Below are positions 7,761-16,903 of a DNA stretch of 52,859 bases, piece after piece (within the stretch, counting starts at the first letter, position 1; the number at the start of each line of letters is the position of its first letter). This DNA is from UBA3263 sp964586765 (GTDB taxonomy: Bacteria; Bacteroidota; Bacteroidia; Bacteroidales; Muribaculaceae), in contig CAZPHN010000016.1 of the NCBI GenBank assembly GCA_964586765.1, forward strand, positions 1-52,859, written 5' to 3'. A program made the translations under genes and the position numbers. The notes below the pieces were generated by a model. The model saw nothing but the letters and a program-made list of their open reading frames with translations, did no database searches and was not told the DNA's origin.

Positions 7761-10700
7761 TTAGCCAATATACTTCGACAGGTCCACTCCGGTCTTAGTC
7801 TTGACCTCCTCTATAAGGTCAATCGTGGCGTCAGAGCCGGCAACGGAATGATACTGCTGCAGAAGGTCGACAATATATGAGTAATCACCCTCGGCGTCGA
7901 CAATATGGAGCACGGCGCGGTCAGCCACACTTACGGAGGCATACTGCGACGGCGTGAGCGAGGTAAGCCACGGCAGGTAAGGAGCCACACGCAAAATCTC
8001 GCTGCGGTAAATCTCCTTGCCCTTCTCAATGGCAGTCTCGTTGCCGAGCTGCTCGCCGAGTTCAATCAGCATAGCGGCGATTGCGTCGCCCTCCTGAACT
8101 CCGTATGGAGCAGCCCATGAGGGCAGTTTCTCCAACATAAGGTTAACAATGTCGAGCGACTTCTGATAATCGCCGGCGGCATAGAGCGAACGGGCAATTT
8201 CCATAAGCGAATAGCGCGTAGACGCCACCATACGCTGAACGGTTTCGTCAAGATATACATTCTCAGCACCTTCAGCGTCGAGTCCGCCCCAGCGGAACCG
8301 CTCGGTCACATTGACATAAGCGGAATCATTGAGTGCCTTAAAGGGAGCGGAACTGTACTTGGGCATTACGCGACGCGCCATACCGGTATTATACATCCAC
8401 GGACGCATGCCGAGGTAATAATCAGAGTCGACGGTATTTGCGAAATAGACCGGACGGTCCCATCCGCGGGCGGCTGATGTTGCTATAATGTCGAGGGTCA
8501 GCGCGTCACCCTGATTGATGACCGGCTGCTTATTCTTGGCGTTAAGTGCATCCTGAAGGTTGACGTAGATTTCATCCTCGCCCTTGAGCGTGTCTGCGGG
8601 AATGTAAACTCCGCCGCCGGTAATGATCGGATAGCTTACGCCGAACACTGCGGCAATCGAGTCAGGCTTGTTGCTGTAATAATATTCAAGGAAGTCGAGA
8701 ACCGGCTCCTCTACATCTTCCTTCATGACATATCCGCTCTGGCGGCGGCTGAGTCCGAGGTCCTTATTTGTGGCAAGCATATTGACAGGCTTCGCATCAT
8801 ATGACGGGAGCAACTGCTGGGCGGCATACCAGTCTGTGGTCAGGTATGAGAGGTTGACCACCCTGACGTCAGTGCGGTAGCCTTCCACCTCCTGAGCATA
8901 CCAGAGAGGGAATGTATCGTTATCGCCGTTGGTAAATATGATTGCGTCAGGCTCGAGCGAACTGAGATAGTTCATGCCGAAATCGCGCGCGGTATAGCGT
9001 CCGCTGCGGTCATGATCGTCATAAGTCTGCGAGAGCATCTGCAGGGGAACGCAGAGACCGATCACGGAGGCGACAACCGCTCCGATGACTGACCCCGGTT
9101 TCTTCATCAGGCGGTCAATACCGTCGGCAAGCGCAGCCACTCCGAGACCTATCCATATGGCAAACGCATAGAAGGAGCCGGCAAACGCATAGTCGCGCTC
9201 GCGCGGTTGATTTGGCGTCTGGTTCAGGTAGAGCACAATGGCGATACCGGTCATGAAGAAGAGGAAGAACACCACCCAGAACTGGCGGATGCCTTTCTCG
9301 CCCATAAGCGACTGCCAGCAGAGACCTACGATACCCAAAATCAGCGGAAGCATATAGAACACGTTATGTCCCTTGTTTCCCGAGCCGAATTCGGCAGGAA
9401 GCAGGCTCTGGTCGCCCAAGCGCGGATTGTCGATAAAGGGAATACCGCTTATCCAGTTGCCACGGTTCACCTCGCCGTTGCCCTGAAGGTCGTTCTGACG
9501 TCCGGCAAAGTTCCACATGAAGTAGCGGAGATACATGTGTACCAGCTGATAATTGAAGAAATATGCCAGATTTTGAGCAAAAGTCGGACGCCGCTTGGGC
9601 GTTTTAATCAGCGATGACTCACTTGTGGTAGCCATGACGGTTTCAAGGTCAGACTCGCGCATACCTATCCAGCTCATGTACTGACCGCGGTGTTGTGCCG
9701 AATAAATTCGCGGGAAGAACATATTCTGCTCCGGAACGTATGAATAGGTAGTCTTGGTGAGGACCTCATCATAGTGGTCGGGGTCATCGGGCGAGTCCTT
9801 GACGGTTTTCGCATAGCCGTAACTTTCCTCGGAAATGGCATTACCCTGCGAGTCACGCATCACCTCGGAGGTGAATGTCGTGCCGTAGAAGAGCGGCGAC
9901 TCGCCATACTGCTCGCGATTGAGATATGACGCAAGCGAGAAAACATTGTCAGGCGCGTTCTGGTTAATCGGAGTGTCGGCCGACGAGCGGATTAGCAGCA
10001 GGGCATAGCTTGAATAGCCTATGAAGATTACCAGAATGCTCAAAGTCACGAGGTTGAGCGCGCGGATGGGCAATTTCTTGACCGCCCAGAGCCAGATTAC
10101 GAGCGCAACCATGACAATGACCGGAATAAGCAGCGAACTGCCTATAAACGGAATTCCGCTGAAAAGGACGCTCAGCAGGAAGCTGATTTTGATACGGGTA
10201 GCAGATTTTTGCTGATACAGCTCATAAATGGTCCAGATGAAGATAGCAAGCGCGGCAATCGAATAGACCAGCACGCCAACATTGTAACTCATGCCCAGAA
10301 CATTTACGAAAAACAGCTCGGAATACTGGGCCACCTCGACAAATCCCGGAACGAGTCCGAAAAGAATCAGAGCTACAATCACGAAGCTCACCAAAAGTGC
10401 CACAATCGACCCCTTGGTAGTCGTATTGTCCCACTTGCGGTAATAGTAGACCAGCACTATTGCAGGAATACAGAGCAGATTGAGCAGATGGACGGCAATG
10501 CTGACACCTATGATATAGGCAATCAGGACAAGGAAACGGTCAGAATGAGGCGTATCGGCGCGGTTGTCCCACTTCAGGATGAGCCAGAACACCAGCGCGG
10601 TACAGAAGGAAGAGAATGCGTAAACCTCGCCTTCGACAGCCGAGTACCAGAACGTGTCGCTCCATGCATAAGCAAGTGCGCCTACCAGACCTGAACCCAT

Positions 10701-11066
10701 GCAGATGATGGTCTGGGCGAGGGTCAGCTCCGAGCCGCGTTTGCTGATAAGACGACGCGTCAGGTATGTGACGGTCCAGAAAAGCAGCATGATGGTGCCG
10801 GCACTCAACAGGGCGTTCATGGAGTTTACAGCCATGGCTACACTTCCGGGCTCTCCACCAACAAAGTTGATGAAGAAACGCGCCGTAAGCATGAATATGG
10901 GGTTGCCCGGCGGGTGACCTACTTCGAGCTTATAGCCCTGAGAGATAAACTCCGGACAGTCCCAGAACGAGGCAGTCGGTTCAATAGTCAGGAGATAGGT
11001 TACTGCAGCAATCGCAAAGCAGACCCATCCTAAAAGGTTGTTGACGAGGTTATAACGCTTTTCCAT
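7761..11066 (-). CDS. DUF2723 membrane protein (mannosyltransferase-like) with C-terminal TPR-like region
   Basis: 1101 residues. The N-terminus (LLTIEPTASFWDCPEFISQGYKLEVGHPPGNP) is the signature of DUF2723, a Bacteroidetes family related to lipid-linked glycosyltransferases of the GT-C/PMT type; the acidic residue after the first membrane span (DCPEF) fits the catalytic position of that fold. About a dozen membrane helices lie in residues 10-360 and 540-650. A soluble part follows, containing FTNGDNDTFPLWYAQEVEGYRTDVRVVNLSYL. The last 200 residues (RSLYAAGDYQKSLDIVNLMLEKLP...) are helical and TPR-like. Its start directly abuts the stop of the first GH84 gene, so it is co-transcribed. Glycan transfer is an inference from the family. 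Confidence 0.87.
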   Translation of the reverse strand: MEKRYNLVNNLLGWVCFAIAAVTYLLTIEPTASFWDCPEFISQGYKLEVGHPPGNPIFMLTARFFINFVGGEPGSVAMAVNSMNALLSAGTIMLLFWTVTYLTRRLISKRGSELTLAQTIICMGSGLVGALAYAWSDTFWYSAVEGEVYAFSSFCTALVFWLILKWDNRADTPHSDRFLVLIAYIIGVSIAVHLLNLLCIPAIVLVYYYRKWDNTTTKGSIVALLVSFVIVALILFGLVPGFVEVAQYSELFFVNVLGMSYNVGVLVYSIAALAIFIWTIYELYQQKSATRIKISFLLSVLFSGIPFIGSSLLIPVIVMVALVIWLWAVKKLPIRALNLVTLSILVIFIGYSSYALLLIRSSADTPINQNAPDNVFSLASYLNREQYGESPLFYGTTFTSEVMRDSQGNAISEESYGYAKTVKDSPDDPDHYDEVLTKTTYSYVPEQNMFFPRIYSAQHRGQYMSWIGMRESDLETVMATTSESSLIKTPKRRPTFAQNLAYFFNYQLVHMYLRYFMWNFAGRQNDLQGNGEVNRGNWISGIPFIDNPRLGDQSLLPAEFGSGNKGHNVFYMLPLILGIVGLCWQSLMGEKGIRQFWVVFFLFFMTGIAIVLYLNQTPNQPRERDYAFAGSFYAFAIWIGLGVAALADGIDRLMKKPGSVIGAVVASVIGLCVPLQMLSQTYDDHDRSGRYTARDFGMNYLSSLEPDAIIFTNGDNDTFPLWYAQEVEGYRTDVRVVNLSYLTTDWYAAQQLLPSYDAKPVNMLATNKDLGLSRRQSGYVMKEDVEEPVLDFLEYYYSNKPDSIAAVFGVSYPIITGGGVYIPADTLKGEDEIYVNLQDALNAKNKQPVINQGDALTLDIIATSAARGWDRPVYFANTVDSDYYLGMRPWMYNTGMARRVMPKYSSAPFKALNDSAYVNVTERFRWGGLDAEGAENVYLDETVQRMVASTRYSLMEIARSLYAAGDYQKSLDIVNLMLEKLPSWAAPYGVQEGDAIAAMLIELGEQLGNETAIEKGKEIYRSEILRVAPYLPWLTSLTPSQYASVSVADRAVLHIVDAEGDYSYIVDLLQQYHSVAGSDATIDLIEEVKTKTGVDLSKYIG

Positions 11067-13844
11067 TTATAGTTTGGTTACCTTTCCGTTGACAATGTAG
11101 AGTCCGGGGCGAACCGCTCCGTTAAGGCGACGGCCCTGAAGATCATAGATTACATTCTGACCACCGGCGGCAGTCTCAACTTCCATGATGGAGTCATCAG
11201 CCTTCGGCTCGGCGGGCACAAGGGTGAACTGATAAGCCTCCATCGGGTCAATGGAACCATCGACCGCCAGAGCTCCGCTATCATTTATTATCCAATAATT
11301 GGTGTTATTATTGTTGTTGATATGGACGCAGTTCTGAATGGAATGTTTGCCATTATGTTCAAGAATAATGTAAGAGTGCCAGTCAGATGAATAATCGCTC
11401 GGAGAACGGAACATCAGTTTCTCATCAAGAGGAGCGTTGCCGCTGGCGCAGGTGATGGAGAAACGCTTTGTAGTGGCATCCTCGGCAATCACAAACTTCT
11501 GCGTAGCCTTGGGAGTCTCGCCAAGGGCGGTAAACTTGGCTGAAGTTCCTGACTTGGTAAGAGCCTCGCCCTTGTCATTGAGAATAAGCACGGTTTCAGG
11601 GAGCTTGACTTCGGTTTCAACCTCAGGCTCGCTGTTTACAGGGATAAACTCGAAAATGAAGCTACGGTAGTTGTATGACTGAATTGTGCCCTGATTGATG
11701 CGTGTGGAGTTGGCAGACCAGAACTTATTTCCTGAATTGCCTGCCATCTGAATGGCATACTTGCCGTTAAGACGAGTAATTATATATGTGTTCCAATCGG
11801 CGGAATAGGGATTGACACCGAAATTAGCCAATTCGTTGACATAGCGGTCATCGTGGGCGGAAATAATCGAATAACGTCCGTTATTGACATCGATACGCAC
11901 CTTCCATACCTGACGGTTGGGGTTGATATTGTCCTGCTCCTTGCGCCAGCTCGGGTTAGAGGGTGAGTTATTTGACGCGCCGGAACCGTTGCTCAGATAT
12001 TTGCCGTTATACATTATATAATATTCGCCGTCAGGCAATACCTGATCGGGGAAAAGGTCTGCGGGATATTCAATCTTGAGGTCCTTGAAGGCATTGACCT
12101 GATTGCCGAGAGTCTCGGTCAGGAACGGCTCTACATAGCGGGTACCGGCGCGGGGAGTAAACCGCTTGATGGTACCTTGGAAATCACGGTCAAGAATTTC
12201 CCTTGCCTGAGAACTCAACTCATCGTAGCTGCGATACTTCTCAATGAAATCAGCCGGGGTTTCCGACACAAGGACCTCTGCGATTTCAGTCAGCAAGATA
12301 GCGCGCTCAGCCTGCAGACGGAAGTTGAGAATCCAAGCGGATAGTTCAGTGATCATAGTGCAATTAATTGCCTCAAGAGTCTGAGCGGCGTCAAGCTGCT
12401 TCTGGAAATATTCGCGATACTGCGCGGCATTTTCAGCCGTCATGGCTCCGAGCTGCGACTTCAAGGTCTGGAACTCGGGGGTTTCATCAGTGCGGCGATA
12501 TCCGTGGCTGCTGGAGTAATAGTCAACGTGGCTCAGGCAGAAAAGGCGGAAAGCCTCGGCGGCTTCGGCAGGCACAAGCTCGAACATTGACTGCTCCCAG
12601 CTCTCGGCAGGATTGAACGCCACGGGATTCCAAGCGAAATCGGCAATTCCGTAAAGGGCAACCTTCGATGCCTCGGCATACTCCATGGGGTTGGAACAGA
12701 AAGCCGTGACGTGGTCCTTGATGTTAGGGTCAAGACCCGTAACGGAACCCATCAGGATTGAACCGCCGCCGTAGTCATTCACGGGATAGTTCAGCCAGAT
12801 ATAAGGCTTGCGACCTGCCATTTCGGTAAAGCTCTTGAGGTTATTTACCTCAAGCATATCGACCACGGAGCGACCGGTCCACATGATTTTCACATCGGGG
12901 TCGAGCTGAGCCATCGTGTTCATGTAGCTCTGGAGCCCTGCGCCGCCCATGGCGTTATTATAAGCGGTAGGACATACGCTCAGTGCATTTACGTCGCTGT
13001 GCTTTTTTACAAAATTATCTGTCAGATATTTCAGATAAGCAACCTGCTGAGCTACATTCTCGCCGCCGATATCATCGAAAAAGAGGCTGAAATTGCGCAC
13101 ACCAAGCTCATACATGGACTCAAATTTAGCCAAAGCCTGCGCATACTGTCCCTCGCCGATGCTGTTTCCGGGGTGCATTGCCCATACGAAGTTTACCTTG
13201 TTGCGGCGCGCTGCCTCGGCAAGTTCGGTAATGAGCTTGCCCTCTGCTGCGGGATAGGGGGTTGCCCAGCTGCCGCGATGATAGGGGTCATTTTTGGGTC
13301 CGTAGGTATATTCGTTCATTTTGTGACGCCCCATGAACTCAAACATGCTGATACGCGCCTCATGGCTCCACGGATTGCCGTAGAAACCTTCAATGACGCC
13401 ACGGATGGGAATTTCAGGATAGTCGGTAACCTCGGTCTGCGGAACCTCGGCTGCGGCAGCAAGCTGCAGGAACGACTGCGCGCCATAGAACTGACCGGCG
13501 GCATCGGTTCCGGCAATGGTCACCTTATTCGGAGTGACGCTGAGGAAATAGCCCTGAGCAACGGCAGGTATCTTCGAGTCAACGCCACTGACCGCATCGG
13601 AACCTTTATCGCCGATAGCGATTTCAATTATACCGTCGGGGGTGATAGTAAGTTTCTCTGTAAGTATGCGTACGGCATCGGCATCGGCGGCATCCGCTCC
13701 GGTAAGCCTGTAGGTTGCGCCGGCGGTTGCAAACGCCACTCCGCTGTCAGCCGTCTGCTGACGCGGCACGGGCGTAATGCCTGTTGACGCTGCTGCCGTC
13801 AGTCCGGCAGCGAGGAGAGTGAAAAGAGAAAGGAGTTTTTTCAT
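11067..13844 (-). CDS. GH84 beta-N-acetylglucosaminidase (O-GlcNAcase-like), large form
   Basis: Family 84 glycoside hydrolase that cleaves terminal beta-linked N-acetylglucosamine by substrate-assisted catalysis. The 925 residues comprise a signal peptide (MKKLLSLFTLLAAGLTAAAS), an N-terminal GH20b-like domain to about 135, a catalytic barrel with GVIEGFYGNPWS (149-160) and the catalytic pair D257-D258 in FFDDIGG, a helical domain, and then two related beta-rich modules of about 130 residues each (from about 600 and 750) that look like trefoil carbohydrate-binding units. The C-terminus (VIYDLQGRRLNG...PGLYIVNGKV) resembles a type IX secretion sorting tail. The protein is predicted to be exported. 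It lies in tandem with a second GH84 gene 34 bp upstream. Confidence 0.95.
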   Translation of the reverse strand: MKKLLSLFTLLAAGLTAAASTGITPVPRQQTADSGVAFATAGATYRLTGADAADADAVRILTEKLTITPDGIIEIAIGDKGSDAVSGVDSKIPAVAQGYFLSVTPNKVTIAGTDAAGQFYGAQSFLQLAAAAEVPQTEVTDYPEIPIRGVIEGFYGNPWSHEARISMFEFMGRHKMNEYTYGPKNDPYHRGSWATPYPAAEGKLITELAEAARRNKVNFVWAMHPGNSIGEGQYAQALAKFESMYELGVRNFSLFFDDIGGENVAQQVAYLKYLTDNFVKKHSDVNALSVCPTAYNNAMGGAGLQSYMNTMAQLDPDVKIMWTGRSVVDMLEVNNLKSFTEMAGRKPYIWLNYPVNDYGGGSILMGSVTGLDPNIKDHVTAFCSNPMEYAEASKVALYGIADFAWNPVAFNPAESWEQSMFELVPAEAAEAFRLFCLSHVDYYSSSHGYRRTDETPEFQTLKSQLGAMTAENAAQYREYFQKQLDAAQTLEAINCTMITELSAWILNFRLQAERAILLTEIAEVLVSETPADFIEKYRSYDELSSQAREILDRDFQGTIKRFTPRAGTRYVEPFLTETLGNQVNAFKDLKIEYPADLFPDQVLPDGEYYIMYNGKYLSNGSGASNNSPSNPSWRKEQDNINPNRQVWKVRIDVNNGRYSIISAHDDRYVNELANFGVNPYSADWNTYIITRLNGKYAIQMAGNSGNKFWSANSTRINQGTIQSYNYRSFIFEFIPVNSEPEVETEVKLPETVLILNDKGEALTKSGTSAKFTALGETPKATQKFVIAEDATTKRFSITCASGNAPLDEKLMFRSPSDYSSDWHSYIILEHNGKHSIQNCVHINNNNNTNYWIINDSGALAVDGSIDPMEAYQFTLVPAEPKADDSIMEVETAAGGQNVIYDLQGRRLNGAVRPGLYIVNGKVTKL

Positions 13845-13878
13845 TATGATTGGTTAATAAGATTGGTAACAAATTTTT

Positions 13879-16146
13879 TTATTCGCTGACGGGGACAAGC
13901 TCGAAAATGTAGTGGTTCTCACCCTGAGGAGCCGATATGAAATGATCACCTTCTACACCCCAATAGTTCTGACCTCCGTTTCCGGCATTCTGGATTGAAT
14001 ATTTTCCGTCCTTCACCTTAATTATATAGGTATTCCAGTCACGGGAATAGGGATTGACGCCGAATTTGAAAACTTCGTTCAGATAACGCTCATCCTTGCT
14101 GTTGACAATCGAGTAGCGTTCGGTAACCGGGTCAAGACGGATATGCCACTCCTGACGGTTAGGATTGATATCGTCAATCGCGCTCTGGAACACGGGAGAA
14201 CCACCCTTGCCGCCGGCATCGGGGTTTCCAAGCCAGCGTCCGTTGTGTTTGATATAATAAGTACCGTTTTCAACCGTCTGGCGCGGGAAAAGGTCGGCGG
14301 GATAGTCTGCCCCGCTCTTCTTGAACGCATCCGCAAGAGCCTGCGACGCTGTCTTAATCCATGGTTTTACGGCAAGTGTACCGGTCTGTACGCGCACGGA
14401 CTGGATTGAGCCTTCGAAACCGCGGCTGACAATGTTTTCAGCCTCCTCGCCAAGGGCGGCAAACGCCTTGTAGGCATCAATAAATCCGTTAGGGTTCTCG
14501 GCAATCAGAGCCTCAGCCATACGGGTAAGCTCGATACCCTGAAGTGCCTGAATCTGCATGGCTACAATCCACTCACGAACCTCGCTCAGAAGCGGGTCAC
14601 CGGCATCGGCAGCCAGCAGAAGCTCATTGGCGGCATCACGGCGCGACTCGAACCACGGACGGAACTCAATAACCGAAGCCGGTGTGAGTTCGGGATTCTC
14701 CTTCTGCAGTGCTACAAAATCAGGTGTCTCGCCGTAGAAACGCAGACCGTGGACGCTCTGAGCCACGTCGACATTATTAAGGCAGAACTTACGGAACGCA
14801 TCTACATTTCCTGGCTCGAGGGTCTCCGTAGCTCCGAGCCATGAGGCATCGGCATCGTAAGCCGTCGGGTTCCAAGCAAAGTCGGCAAGCTGATAGAGAG
14901 CAACTTTCGATGCCTCGGCATACTGCATGGGGTTCGAGCAGAAAGCGGCTACCATCGGCGCAATCTCCTTGTCGTTGCCCACAACGGGACCCATCAGCAG
15001 ATTGTGCTGACCGTAGTCATTGACCGGATAGTTGAGCCAGATGAAGGGCAGGCGGGTAGTCTGTTCGGTAAACCACTGACAGTCGCCCGTGTTAATCATG
15101 TCGCAGACGGAGTTACCGGTCCACATCATCTCGATATCGGGGTTGAGTCCGGTGCCCATCTTGTTGAGATAGTCGCCGCCTGACCACGCCTTATTATATA
15201 TGGTGGGGCAGACAATCAGGTTGCCCACGTCGTCATGCTTCTTGACAAACTCGCGGTCAAGGAAGTTAAGGTAGTCAATCTGGGTGTCGACGCTCTTTGC
15301 GGAAATATCATCAAAGAAAATCGCGAAATCGCGCACTCCAAGGTCATACATCTGTCCAAACTTCTCCAATGCCTTCTTGCGGTCAGCCTTGGTCTCGATG
15401 GAGTTTGACGGATGCATCGCCCACACGAACTTGACCTTGTTACGGTGGGCGGCTTTAACGAGCTCAGATATTTCGTGTGCCTTGTCGGCGGGATAAGGCT
15501 CATACCAGCGTCTGTGGTGATAAGGGTCATCCTTAGGACCGTAGACATAATAGTTCATCTTGTTGCGACCATAGAAGTCAAACTGGCTCAGACGGTCAGT
15601 AAAGCTCCACGGATTGCCATAGAAACCTTCAATTACGCCACGTTTGGCGATGGCGGGAGCATCGGTGATTTCCAGCGCAGGCACGCAATGGTCCGCACCG
15701 TTGATAATCTGCAGGAAGGTCTGCGCGCCATAAAACGCGCCTGCCTCATCCGCTCCGGCAATCACTACCTTGTCAGGCGCGCTGATACTCAGGTAGTAGC
15801 CCTCGGCTTCAGCCGGAATTTTCGACTCGTAGGGCTTGATAATCTCGTCACCCTTCTTGCCGACTATGACCGTTACGTTAGGGTTGGCGTCATAACGCCC
15901 CATTTTGACGGTATTCGTACCTAATATCTCCACTTGGAAAGGAACATCACCTATGCCTCCAACTAAGGCATCTGCGACACCAATGTTATTGACATTGTCA
16001 ATAATGAACTTATAGATGGCTTTATGCCCGCAGTAGGCACTTTTTCCTGCCATTTTGGTTTCGCGCGGACGCGGTGACACAGGAGCGGCAACGGCGACAA
16101 CGGCAACCGAAACAAGCACGCTCGATAAGAGATTTCTGAGTTTCAT
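13879..16146 (-). CDS. GH84 beta-N-acetylglucosaminidase, short form
   Basis: The second GH84 enzyme, 755 residues from the ATG at 16144-16146; an upstream in-frame ATG at 16182 gives 12 extra polar residues before the signal peptide and is unlikely. Signal peptide MKLRNLLSSVLVSVAVVAVAA, GH20b-like domain to about 165, RGVIEGFYGNPWS (169-181), catalytic D279-D280 in FFDDIS, helical domain, and one trefoil-like module at the end (ENGTYYIKHNGRWLGN...) where the neighbour has two. There is no sorting tail. The two genes look like an old duplication with divergent accessory modules. The enzyme probably acts in the periplasm or on the surface on GlcNAc-bearing glycans such as mucin. Confidence 0.95.
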   Translation of the reverse strand: MKLRNLLSSVLVSVAVVAVAAPVSPRPRETKMAGKSAYCGHKAIYKFIIDNVNNIGVADALVGGIGDVPFQVEILGTNTVKMGRYDANPNVTVIVGKKGDEIIKPYESKIPAEAEGYYLSISAPDKVVIAGADEAGAFYGAQTFLQIINGADHCVPALEITDAPAIAKRGVIEGFYGNPWSFTDRLSQFDFYGRNKMNYYVYGPKDDPYHHRRWYEPYPADKAHEISELVKAAHRNKVKFVWAMHPSNSIETKADRKKALEKFGQMYDLGVRDFAIFFDDISAKSVDTQIDYLNFLDREFVKKHDDVGNLIVCPTIYNKAWSGGDYLNKMGTGLNPDIEMMWTGNSVCDMINTGDCQWFTEQTTRLPFIWLNYPVNDYGQHNLLMGPVVGNDKEIAPMVAAFCSNPMQYAEASKVALYQLADFAWNPTAYDADASWLGATETLEPGNVDAFRKFCLNNVDVAQSVHGLRFYGETPDFVALQKENPELTPASVIEFRPWFESRRDAANELLLAADAGDPLLSEVREWIVAMQIQALQGIELTRMAEALIAENPNGFIDAYKAFAALGEEAENIVSRGFEGSIQSVRVQTGTLAVKPWIKTASQALADAFKKSGADYPADLFPRQTVENGTYYIKHNGRWLGNPDAGGKGGSPVFQSAIDDINPNRQEWHIRLDPVTERYSIVNSKDERYLNEVFKFGVNPYSRDWNTYIIKVKDGKYSIQNAGNGGQNYWGVEGDHFISAPQGENHYIFELVPVSE

Positions 16147-16171
16147 GGATGAAGATTGGTTTCGATTTCTG

Positions 16172-16735
16172 TTAGAATTCAAAGCTTACACGACCAAAAA
16201 AGCCAAATTGCTGACCTTTGGACCTAAACTTGGCATTGTAGGTGAGATATCCCTCTGAGGCGCGCTCATATTTGCCGGCATACTGCGGTCCGACCTCAAC
16301 ATTGAGCGCGGTGCGGTCTGAGAAGGGAATACGGATGCCACACGCTACCTGCGAGTAAAATCCGGCTCCGCCCTCAGTGCCAATCTGTCCGCCAAGACGG
16401 ACACCCACATGGGGATAAATGCGGCGCATGTACTGGCTGGGGAAGTAGAATCGACCCTCGGCAAAGACGGGAATGACGCCCTTGCTATGGTCAAACGAGT
16501 GGATATAACCCGCACCGACACCGGCAAAAACAGTGGGGCGCACCATAAAGCCATGGGTAGTTGACACTCCGAATCCGGTAGTGCCGTATGCTCCCGGCGC
16601 ATTGACCTCTACAGCAACGGAACCCACGTAACCCTCATGGGGCACTTTTTCATACAAATTCGTATATGCTTTCGGCTTTGCTACGCAAACCGAAGCGACA
16701 AGGGTCATCAGACCCAACATAATAGTTCTAATCAT
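16172..16735 (-). CDS. outer-membrane beta-barrel protein
   Basis: About 187 residues. The signal peptide IMLGLMTLVASVCVAKP is followed by alternating hydrophobic strands (VRPTVFAGVGAGYIHSF, VIPVFAEGRFYF, GFYSQVACGIRIPF) and a C-terminal phenylalanine (GFFGRVSFEF), as in OmpW/OmpX-sized barrels of Bacteroidetes. There is no recognised function. An ATG 15 nt upstream (16748-16750) is an alternative start; with a -7 box at 16761-16768 it would leave almost no leader, so the inner ATG is preferred. It is the first gene of the minus-strand run that includes the GH84 pair, separated from it by 25 bp. Confidence 0.75.
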   Translation of the reverse strand: MIRTIMLGLMTLVASVCVAKPKAYTNLYEKVPHEGYVGSVAVEVNAPGAYGTTGFGVSTTHGFMVRPTVFAGVGAGYIHSFDHSKGVIPVFAEGRFYFPSQYMRRIYPHVGVRLGGQIGTEGGAGFYSQVACGIRIPFSDRTALNVEVGPQYAGKYERASEGYLTYNAKFRSKGQQFGFFGRVSFEF

Positions 16736-16760
16736 AGCGTAATATTGCATTTTAACACCC

Positions 16761-16768
16761 CAAATTTA
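16761..16768 (-). promoter_or_regulatory. -7 box of the beta-barrel/GH84 operon
   Basis: TAAATTTG on the minus strand, about 10 nt before the outer ATG of the beta-barrel gene. No convincing -33 box was identified. It is divergent from recA. Confidence 0.45.
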
Positions 16769-16852
16769 CGAAAATTGCCGCTAATAGCCAAAAATTTCAT
16801 TAATTAGATTTCTTTAACAATACGGTGCATAGGTTTTGCCCGCGCTTTTTTG

Positions 16853-16860
16853 TAACTTTG
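16853..16860 (+). promoter_or_regulatory. -7 box of recA
   Basis: TAACTTTG followed by CACC; the recA ATG is 43 nt downstream. No good -33 box at 20 nt and no SOS-box-like palindrome was seen between the box and the gene. Confidence 0.5.
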
Positions 16861-16903
16861 CACCAACGAATTTATTAATAACATTTCAAAAAGCTAATTT
16901 ACT

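Noticed and set aside
12999..13787. 262-codon plus-strand frame inside the first GH84 gene
   Set aside because: It is antisense to the catalytic domain and has no family resemblance.
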